Assembly: GCA_035635075.1 (NCBI GenBank)
Contig: DASQBT010000175.1
Location: 1-17,123, forward strand
DNA: 17,123 nt
DNA from: DASQBT01 sp035635075
GTDB taxonomy: Bacteria; Pseudomonadota; Gammaproteobacteria; Burkholderiales; Thiobacillaceae
Direction of reading: 5' to 3'
This document shows, one piece after another, positions 7,706 to 13,078 of this stretch. A program made the position numbers and the translations under genes. The notes under the pieces were generated by a model. The model was not told the origin of the DNA, did not search any database, and worked only from the letters and a program-made list of their open reading frames with translations. Position 1 is the stretch's first letter. Each line of letters begins with the position of its first letter.

Positions 7706-8128
7706 ATGAAAGCAATTTTAGCTACCGTGGCCATTTTCTTCATGATGCTGGCTTCGCCACCGATGTCCCTGGCCGCTGACGAAACGGCAAACAAGGTAGT
7801 GATTCAGGTGAGCGACAATGACCCGGCCAAATGGAATCTCGCCCTCAACAATGCCAAGAATATTCAGGAGGAGCTTGGCAAGGCCAACGTAAAGATTGAA
7901 ATCGTCGCCTATGGTCCGGGCATCAATATGCTCAAGTTCGATTCTCAAGTGGGAAATCGGCTCGCGGAGGCGACCAACAACGGCGTCTTTATCGCCGCCT
8001 GCGCGAACACCATGAAAGCTCAAAAGCTTGCACCGGAAGACATGCACCCGGCGGCCAAGATTGTGCCCGCCGGCGTTGTAGAGATAATCAAACGGGAACG
8101 TGAAGGCTACGCCTATATCAGGCCATAG
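7706..8128 (+). CDS. Exported DsrE-family protein
   Basis: The product is 140 residues. AAGGAGA lies 6 bases before ATG 7706, which is preferred to in-frame starts upstream because the Sec signal begins there (MKAILATVAIFFMMLASPPMSLA, cut after residue 23). The mature part fits the DsrE/DsrF/YchN-like fold: a first strand VVIQVSDND, then NAKNIQEELGKANVKIEIVAYGPGI, then a conserved Cys99 in VFIAACANTM, and VEIIKREREGYAYIRP at the end. Cytoplasmic DsrE and TusD proteins carry sulfane sulfur on an equivalent cysteine. This one is exported, so a periplasmic sulfur-binding role is plausible but inferred. It is the last of the co-directional genes headed by soxB, 80 bases after the porin, and converges with the dehydrogenase gene downstream. 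Confidence 0.88.
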   Translation: MKAILATVAIFFMMLASPPMSLAADETANKVVIQVSDNDPAKWNLALNNAKNIQEELGKANVKIEIVAYGPGINMLKFDSQVGNRLAEATNNGVFIAACANTMKAQKLAPEDMHPAAKIVPAGVVEIIKREREGYAYIRP

Positions 8129-8256
8129 CTGCGTGAAGGCGACGCGCACTTGCTTGCGATTCTGCAACTGGTCAGAGGCTCCTAGGCCGACTCAACCTGT
8201 CGCCTGGGCATCCGGGTTTTCGGCGCGCTGCACGGCCCGCGCAATTGCTCTCGCGG

Positions 8257-8853
8257 TCAGGCCGAAGGTTCCAGTATCGAACCCGTATCAGTGCCGGTCA
8301 CGCTTTGTGCATACGAGAGTGCGACAAGCGCAGCTGGCAGACCTTGCGATGGGTCCATTTTGAGGACTCGCAAAGTCTCGGAAACCCAGGGTGGGCTGAC
8401 GGCGTTCACCCGAATGCCGCGCGGGGCCTCCAGCGCGGCGGCCCTGACGAATCCTTCGATGCCGGCATTTACCAAGCTGATGGCCGCGCTGCCTGGCATC
8501 GGAGTGCGAGCAAGGATGCCGCTCGTAAGCGTGAACGAACCGCGGTCTGCAATATGCTCGAAGCCGTAGCGCACTAGGTTGACCTGCCCCATAAGCTTGT
8601 TGTCGAGACAGAAGCGAAAGTCGGCATCACTCAACTGGGCGAGTGCGGCGAATTTCGCCTGCCCTGCAGCACACACGACGGCATCCAGCATGCCCGCCGA
8701 ACGGTACAACTCCCGGATGCTGCCCGGATCCGCAAGGTCAACCGTGAGGGCAGTGCTTTGGCGACTGACAGGCAGGATTTCGTTGCCCGATGATAAGGCG
8801 GCCACGACTGCGCGGCCGATGGTGCCGGTTGCGCCAACAACGAGAATACGCAT
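8257..8853 (-). CDS. Short-chain dehydrogenase/reductase homologue lacking the catalytic Tyr-Lys
   Basis: The product is 198 residues. AAGGAGG lies 7 bases before ATG 8853, an excellent ribosome binding site. A Rossmann dinucleotide loop is intact (GATGTIG, residues 7-13), followed by VDLADP, the CAAG strand end (61-64) and LTSG with Ser111. At the expected YxxxK active site the sequence reads PGSAAISLVNAGIEGF, so Tyr is Ile125 and Lys is Asn129. The later segment APRGIRVNAVSPPWVSET is typical of classical SDRs. The protein is shorter than the usual 240-260 residues. It should bind NAD(P)(H), but ordinary Tyr/Lys-dependent redox catalysis is unlikely. Similar Tyr-less short SDRs are, as far as I recall, common in bacteria. 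It is cytosolic, with no signal, and lies 74 bases behind a small ORF on the same strand. Confidence 0.88.
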   Translation of the reverse strand: MRILVVGATGTIGRAVVAALSSGNEILPVSRQSTALTVDLADPGSIRELYRSAGMLDAVVCAAGQAKFAALAQLSDADFRFCLDNKLMGQVNLVRYGFEHIADRGSFTLTSGILARTPMPGSAAISLVNAGIEGFVRAAALEAPRGIRVNAVSPPWVSETLRVLKMDPSQGLPAALVALSYAQSVTGTDTGSILEPSA

Positions 8854-8927
8854 CCAAAAGCCTCCTTACCAAAAAACAGGGGATTTGACGTCGGCGACCG
8901 CAGCGCGAAGCACGCGGGCACGTCTCA

Positions 8928-9176
8928 TTATACAAAACCATCCGTGCGTGCCACTGCGATCTTGGATGGACCGAACTCAAGCACACCCTTCACCTTTTCA
9001 CATATTTTCCGATCCGGCTTCCATTCCTCCTTCTCCGCAGGCAATATGAAAGCGCGATCATAGAATTCGAAAAATTGCGCCAGCAACGGATCTCTTGGAT
9101 CCGAACTGGCAACGACAACGAGTCCATCGGAAAGTTCGAACTGGATTGCAGGAGATGTCACGCTGGTGATCATCAT
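8928..9176 (-). CDS. Small unrecognised protein (82 aa)
   Basis: ATG at 9176 has AGGA about 8 bases upstream. A TTG at 9197 would add seven residues but lacks that spacing. The product reads LSDGLVVVASSDPRDPLLAQ, then FFEFYDRAFILPAEKEEWKP, and ends ARTDGFV. It has no signal or membrane segment. The FY.RAF.LP..KEE pattern slightly resembles the N-terminus of some GNAT-type acyltransferases, in which case only the first third is left, but I cannot confirm this. Composition looks protein-like. It precedes the dehydrogenase gene by 74 bases on the same strand and could be co-transcribed with it. Confidence 0.55.
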   Translation of the reverse strand: MMITSVTSPAIQFELSDGLVVVASSDPRDPLLAQFFEFYDRAFILPAEKEEWKPDRKICEKVKGVLEFGPSKIAVARTDGFV

Positions 9177-9352
9177 TGAGCTGTCCTGACGTGCCAAGGC
9201 CGGAATAAGTGTTTAGCCGGGGAAGCAGAAGGAAAGAGAATTCCAATGCTGCTGGGAGTATCGCCGGGCTTGGAAGGATCAGTCAATCCGCGCCTACTTG
9301 TGGCGGAACCCCAATATCCAGTAGAGCCTGCTCGGGAAGTCTTGGGGCCGAC

Positions 9353-9382
9353 TTGACCTGGGTGCAAGCTCGGGTCTATACA
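9353..9382 (+). promoter_or_regulatory. Sigma-70-type promoter for the PA2779/PA2778-like genes
   Basis: TTGACC (9353-9358) and TATACA (9377-9382) are separated by 18 bases. This is the best promoter match I found in the window. Transcription from it would give a leader of roughly 70 bases before ATG 9462. Confidence 0.55.
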
Positions 9383-9390
9383 ACGCTATA

Positions 9391-9428
9391 GGAAGTGTCC
9401 GAACGGGGTACGAATCGGCAGCACTTCC
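9391..9428 (+). promoter_or_regulatory. Hairpin in the leader of the PA2779-like gene
   Basis: GGAAGTG (9391-9397) pairs with CACTTCC (9422-9428), extendable by a G-U pair, with a loop of about 22 bases. It starts at the expected transcription start, so it would cap the 5' end of the mRNA. A second small stem, GGAAA/TTTCC with loop GGGT, sits over the ribosome binding site just before 9462. Confidence 0.4.
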
Positions 9429-9461
9429 ATCCGAGCAACTGAACCGGGAAAGGGTTTTCCA

Positions 9462-9821
9462 ATGAATGTATCTTTCATGAAGTCCGTGAGCCGTATTGTG
9501 GTTGTGTGCATGTTGGCGCTGCCGTTTCAGGTGACGCACGCCTCGATGGTGGGTACTGAGCAGCTCGTAGCGGCTGCGCAGGTGCAGCAGGATCGCGAGA
9601 AAGTCCGCACCTTCATGGCGCGAGCGGACGTCCAGCAGCAGCTGCAGGCCATGGGGGTCAACGCAGGCAACGCCCAGGACAGGGTGGCAGCGATGACCGA
9701 CGACGAAGTGAGGACGATTGCCGGCAAAATCGATTCCCTGCCTGCGGGCGGCATGAGTGGATGGGGCATCGCTGCAATCGTGATCATCATTGGGGTGATC
9801 GTCTGGTGGTTTTGGAAGTGA
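9462..9821 (+). CDS. PA2779-family small membrane protein
   Basis: The product is 119 residues. It has an N-terminal signal-like hydrophobic segment (RIVVVCMLALPFQVTHA, residues 11-27), a polar helical middle with AQVQQDREKVRTFMARADVQ and a TDDEVR.IAGKIDSLPAGG motif, and a C-terminal membrane helix (WGIAAIVIIIGVIVWWFW, 101-118) closed by Lys. This layout matches proteins named after P. aeruginosa PA2779, of unknown function. AAAGGG lies 7 bases before ATG 9462; M6 is a possible alternative start. It is followed after 18 bases by the PA2778-like peptidase, its usual partner, so the two form an operon. After signal cleavage it would be anchored by the C-terminal helix with its bulk in the periplasm. 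Confidence 0.85.
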   Translation: MNVSFMKSVSRIVVVCMLALPFQVTHASMVGTEQLVAAAQVQQDREKVRTFMARADVQQQLQAMGVNAGNAQDRVAAMTDDEVRTIAGKIDSLPAGGMSGWGIAAIVIIIGVIVWWFWK

Positions 9822-9839
9822 ACCTTTGACGATCGCGCG

Positions 9840-10808
9840 GTGAGAACTCAATCACAGGCCTGCTTCGCAGCGGGCCTTTTTTTCGCCTCTTGCTTGTTGC
9901 TCGCCGGATGTGCCGGCATGGCGCCGCAAACCCATGCGCTCAAGACGAACCGCCCGCCAGATCTGGCGCCACACGCAGAGCTTGTCGACGTGCCTTTCTT
10001 TCCGCAGGAGGACTACCAGTGCGGTCCCGCGGCGCTGGCCATGGTGCTCAACGCCGCCGGCGTCGCCATCACGCCCGAGGCGCTCGTGCAGCAGGTCTAT
10101 CTCCCCGGGCGCAAGGGCAGCCTGCAGGTAGAAATGCTCGCCGCAACGCGGCGCAACGGCATGCTTGCCTATGAGCTGGCGCCGGCGCTCACTGACCTGA
10201 TCACTGAAGTGGCGGCGGGCAACCCAGTGGTGGTGCTGGAAAATTTTGGCGTGCCGATCTCGCCTTTGTACCATTATGCCGTGGTAGTGGGCTATGACAT
10301 CGACGCCGGCAACCTCATTTTGCGTTCCGGACTGAAGCGCCGGGAGACCATGCCGCTGGTGCTATTCGAACGCCTGTGGTCGCACGGCGGCTACTGGGCC
10401 ATGCTGGCGCTGCCGCCTTCGCGCCTGCCGGCCACCGCCACCGAATTCCGCTACCTCTCGGCCGCCCAGGCGCTGGAAAAGAGCGGACAGCTCAAGACCG
10501 CCAAGACTGCCTATCTCACCTTGCTCGCGCGTTGGCCACAGAGCCTGACTGGCAGGATGGGGCTGGGCAATACCGCCTATGCACTGGGTGAAACGGGGGA
10601 AGCAGAACAAGCGTTTCGCCGAGCGGCCCTCGATCACGATCAGTCCGCGCCCGCCTTCAACAACCTGGCGCAGACGTTGGCCGATCAGGGCAAATACCCT
10701 GAAGCATTGGACGCAGCCAGACAGGCCGTGAAGCTAGGCGGCGAGTGGCTTGCGACTTCTCGTGCAACCTTCGATGAAATCGAAAAGAAGGCCGGGATGA
10801 GTCGCTGA
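9840..10808 (+). CDS. PA2778-family C39-like cysteine peptidase lipoprotein with TPR
   Basis: The product is 322 residues from GTG 9840. A lipoprotein signal ends in LLLAGC with Cys24, so it is membrane-anchored. The C39-like papain-fold domain spans about residues 48-190: the nucleophile is Cys61 in DYQCGPAALAMVLNAAG, and the general base is His145 in YHYAVVVGYD. Two or more TPR units follow (about 208-300, for example GRMGLGNTAYALGETGEAEQ). C39 peptidases of exporters cleave double-glycine leaders; the target of this free-standing lipoprotein type is unknown. No strong ribosome binding site precedes the GTG, so translation is probably coupled to the PA2779-like gene, which stops 18 bases earlier. 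Downstream it converges with the HMA-like gene. Confidence 0.88.
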   Translation: MRTQSQACFAAGLFFASCLLLAGCAGMAPQTHALKTNRPPDLAPHAELVDVPFFPQEDYQCGPAALAMVLNAAGVAITPEALVQQVYLPGRKGSLQVEMLAATRRNGMLAYELAPALTDLITEVAAGNPVVVLENFGVPISPLYHYAVVVGYDIDAGNLILRSGLKRRETMPLVLFERLWSHGGYWAMLALPPSRLPATATEFRYLSAAQALEKSGQLKTAKTAYLTLLARWPQSLTGRMGLGNTAYALGETGEAEQAFRRAALDHDQSAPAFNNLAQTLADQGKYPEALDAARQAVKLGGEWLATSRATFDEIEKKAGMSR

Positions 10809-10880
10809 GCTCACGGCGTGGCGCGATATGGGCGTCAGAAGAATCTCATTGCCAGGCGACCGATGATACCGTTAGAGCGA

Positions 10881-10945
10881 ATACCCGGCAGCGCCGCGGC
10901 GCCGTGCCCTGATGTTCGCCTGCCAATTTCGGCCTGGCCGGGTAT
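10881..10945. repeat. Inverted repeat between convergent genes
   Basis: ATACCCGGC (10881-10889) is the perfect reverse complement of GCCGGGTAT (10937-10945). Inside lies the self-complementary GCGCCGCGGCGC (10891-10902). The element sits between the ends of the PA2778-like gene (plus) and the HMA-like gene (minus). It could act as a two-way transcription barrier or be a REP-like extragenic palindrome. No T-run flanks it. Confidence 0.5.
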
Positions 10946-10978
10946 CTCGGAGTCTCGGATCAGGCTCGTCGCCCCCTG

Positions 10979-11323
10979 TCAACGCGAAGGAGGTTTGCTG
11001 CAGCATGCGCCCCGAGAAAGCGCATGCGACCTGGCGTTGCTGTCCAGGAACCGATACCACGCCGACCTCAAACGCCACCCAAAGCTCGCAGGGTGCGGCA
11101 CGCCTGCCTCGTCGAGCAGGCGTTCGATATCGCGGAAATTGACGCAGGACGCGTCGTAACGCACGTGTATGCGTTCGCCATCGAGGAGGACGTCGCTAAG
11201 CCACTCCATCGCCCGCAGCGCTCGTAATGCCTGGGCCAGTTTTTCAGGCTGGACATCGGTCAAGCGGAGCGTACGTTTCACCCGAACGGCCGTGGGATCA
11301 CCTGCCAATTGGCTTGATTCCAT
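10979..11323 (-). CDS. Small HMA-like (heavy-metal-associated fold) protein with C-terminal Cys-Cys
   Basis: The product is 114 residues from ATG 11323. AGGAGAAG lies a few bases upstream, so longer in-frame starts (to 11419) are not needed. VKRTLRLTDVQPEKLAQALR, then MEWLSDVLLDGERIHVRYDA, then FRDIERLLDEAGV has the beta-alpha-beta-beta-alpha-beta rhythm of an HMA or ferredoxin-like domain, but no CxxC metal site is present. The C-terminal part reads RLRSAWYRFLDSNARSHALS and ends GACCSKPPSR. Small proteins of this build with a terminal GACC.(K/R)PP are, from memory, widespread in Beta- and Gammaproteobacteria and lack a known function. The terminal Cys-Cys might bind metal or be modified, which is inference. 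It stands alone on the minus strand. Confidence 0.75.
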   Translation of the reverse strand: MESSQLAGDPTAVRVKRTLRLTDVQPEKLAQALRALRAMEWLSDVLLDGERIHVRYDASCVNFRDIERLLDEAGVPHPASFGWRLRSAWYRFLDSNARSHALSRGACCSKPPSR

Positions 11324-11676
11324 GCATTCTTCTCCTAACAACGGCTTCGACACAGGCCCTTGCGCGTCGACCGCCGTAAGCATCGCCGGCGCCAGGATCC
11401 CGACCCGCTCCCCGAACATCGAGCCTGAAAAAAATAGGCAGCTAAGTTATTGTATTCCCCGCCGCTTGCGGCCGCATTACAGCTGGTGAAGCCGGGAAAG
11501 GGTAATGCATGATTTTGGGGCGCTCGATCATTGGTTCCGGATGCCGCACCATTTTGGCAAGGTCCGTTGTTGGGCCCGCAAGCGGCGCAATGTGACTTCA
11601 ACGACGACTCTCGGTCTGTTGATCCAGGGCAACAATTCCATGTGCCACAGAAACGCCGTGTTACCGGGCGCGGGGA
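11324..11676. other. Gene-free stretch between the HMA-like and K+ channel genes
   Basis: Short ORFs occur on both strands here, but none has a convincing ribosome binding site or recognisable product. It holds the 5' region of the HMA-like gene (AT-rich around 11430-11455, a possible promoter zone) and the 128-base inverted-repeat element at 11460-11587. The remaining 90 bases downstream of the channel gene show nothing I can name. Confidence 0.6.
11460..11587. repeat. 128-base element closed by a perfect 12-bp inverted repeat
   Basis: CGCCGCTTGCGG (11460-11471) is the exact reverse complement of CCGCAAGCGGCG (11576-11587). Further in, TGGTG (11484-11488) can pair with CACCA (11547-11551), GGAA (11495-11498) with TTCC (11535-11538), and ATGAT (11509-11513) with ATCAT (11527-11531). 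The nesting suggests one long imperfect hairpin. It could be a miniature mobile element remnant or a structured RNA in the 3' region of the K+ channel transcript. Confidence 0.5.
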
Positions 11677-12879
11677 TCATGAAGTGGAATCTTCTTGCTT
11701 AGGCGTAACTGGAGCCTGGTGTTGCAGTCGTTCGTCTGCCACGTGTTCGATGGCAGACTTTAGATCGGGGTACTGGAGCATGAGCCGGCGAAAATCGTTT
11801 ACGTCAAGCGACAGAAGCCGGCACTCCCCGAGGGTAATAACCGTGGCGGTACGCACGACGTCCTTGATCAGCGCGATCTCGCCAAAGTACTTACCCTTGC
11901 CAAGCCGCACTGGAGTGGGTTGCACATCCACTTCGACCTCGCCTGACATAATGAAGAACATCGCATCCGCGGCCTCGCCTCGTCTTACCACCACCCGGCG
12001 CGCCGGCAGCACCTGTGTCTTCAGCAGTCTCGCAATATCTGCGATTCGAGTTGCATCAAGCGATTCAAACAAGGGCACTCCGGCTACGGTCTGCCACGTC
12101 ACAATGAAGTCGCGTTTACGAATTTCTGTGGCGAATCCGTTGGCGAGAATGCCGGCCGGAACGGCAAACATGGCGATGCCAAGCAGCATGGTGAAGCCGC
12201 CAAATACCTTGCCCAGCGGCGTGATCGGTATGATGTCGCCGTATCCAACGGTTGCCATGGTAACGATGGCCCACCACATCGCATGCGGGATGCTGCGGAA
12301 AACATCCGGCTGCGCACTTCGCTCAAGCACAAACATGACCCCGGAAACCAGCACCAACAGCACCATCATTGCCATCATTCCGGACAGTAGAGATCGACCC
12401 TCATTGCGGAACACGGCCGCAAAAAGGGAGAGCGACTTGGCATAGCGGGCGGATTTCAAAAGCGCCAGCAACATCAGAAGATTGGCGTAGTCGTGGCCCA
12501 GTGGTAAGACAAGGCTGACATATGGCGGCAGGATGACCAGCAGGTCAATTACCCCGAGGAACGAACGCAGGTAATGCCAACGCGCAGACCACGCGCGCGT
12601 CTTTGCATTTAAGTCGGCCTCTGGTGCAACCCAAATACGGCAGACATATTCGATCGTGAAGATGATGGTCGTCACGCCGATAACGTAGCGTATCAGTTGC
12701 CTATTGAATCCCCCCAACTCAGGGAGAGTTCCGAGGACAATCCCTGCAACACTGGCTGCAACCGAGGCAATTAGCACGCCGTCGGCGATGGTGCGCGTGC
12801 TGGACCGCGTATCGTGCCGCACAAGGCCGCCGTAGACCCATTTCCGCCATTTCTCAAGCACCGAAAAATCCAGGCTCAT
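11677..12879 (-). CDS. Six-TM K+ channel with C-terminal cyclic-nucleotide-binding domain
   Basis: The product is 400 residues. A voltage-sensor-like membrane part covers about residues 30-180; its S4 region (LLMLLALLKSARYAKSL, 134-150) has few positive charges, so voltage dependence may be weak. The pore follows, with selectivity filter TVGYGD at 210-215 preceded by the pore helix (AMWWAIVTMA), then the last membrane helix (225-252). A cNMP-binding domain spans about 265-385. It has the phosphate-binding cassette FGEIALI (332-338), then RTATVITL with Arg343, matching MlotiK1-type cyclic-nucleotide-regulated channels. It should conduct K+ across the inner membrane under cAMP or cGMP control. 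AGGGAG lies 13 bases before ATG 12879, a rather long spacing. The leader contains competing hairpins (12899-13006). Confidence 0.93.
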   Translation of the reverse strand: MSLDFSVLEKWRKWVYGGLVRHDTRSSTRTIADGVLIASVAASVAGIVLGTLPELGGFNRQLIRYVIGVTTIIFTIEYVCRIWVAPEADLNAKTRAWSARWHYLRSFLGVIDLLVILPPYVSLVLPLGHDYANLLMLLALLKSARYAKSLSLFAAVFRNEGRSLLSGMMAMMVLLVLVSGVMFVLERSAQPDVFRSIPHAMWWAIVTMATVGYGDIIPITPLGKVFGGFTMLLGIAMFAVPAGILANGFATEIRKRDFIVTWQTVAGVPLFESLDATRIADIARLLKTQVLPARRVVVRRGEAADAMFFIMSGEVEVDVQPTPVRLGKGKYFGEIALIKDVVRTATVITLGECRLLSLDVNDFRRLMLQYPDLKSAIEHVADERLQHQAPVTPKQEDSTS

Positions 12880-12898
12880 CTGGTTGATGCGTCTCCCT

Positions 12899-13006
12899 CT
12901 TTCAAATCGTTTGAAAGCGTTGCCAGGTCAAGGCACCCCGGACCCACATGGCACGTTCCTGAGGTCGCCAGCAATTTGCTCTGGCAACAGGCGGCGCCAA
13001 CGCTTT
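12899..13006 (-). promoter_or_regulatory. Leader with three mutually exclusive hairpins before the K+ channel gene
   Basis: On the mRNA strand, stem A pairs AAAGCGTTG (13006-12998) with CAACGCTTT (12922-12914). Stem B pairs GTTGCCAG (12988-12981) with CTGGCAAC (12926-12919). Stem C pairs CTTTCAAA (12917-12910) with TTTGAAAG (12906-12899) around a 3-base loop. A and B share 12919-12922, and A and C share 12914-12917, so A excludes both. Stem C ends directly against the AGGGAG ribosome binding site. This resembles a switchable leader. Stem C could also be a DNA operator. Confidence 0.45.
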
Positions 13007-13078
13007 AACGTCCAACCAGACTCGAACCGCAACCTGAATCATGAAAGCGCACACGGAGCAGCAGACGGGTCGTGGTTC

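Noticed and set aside
8100..8577. Plus-strand ORFs after the DsrE-like gene
   Set aside because: They are antisense to the dehydrogenase homologue or run from within the DsrE-like gene, without ribosome binding sites or domains.
9209..9391. Plus-strand ORF of 60 codons before the PA2779-like gene
   Set aside because: It has low-complexity Ser/Gly/Arg composition and runs through the likely promoter; no family pattern.
11531..12445. Plus-strand ORF of 304 codons
   Set aside because: It is antisense to the K+ channel gene; the channel's TVGYGD and cNMP motifs prove the other strand.
12899..13020. Integron attC-like site
   Set aside because: GTCCAAC (13010-13016) fits one RYYYAAC core, but no matching GTTRRRY partner, bulged-hairpin layout or integrase is present.
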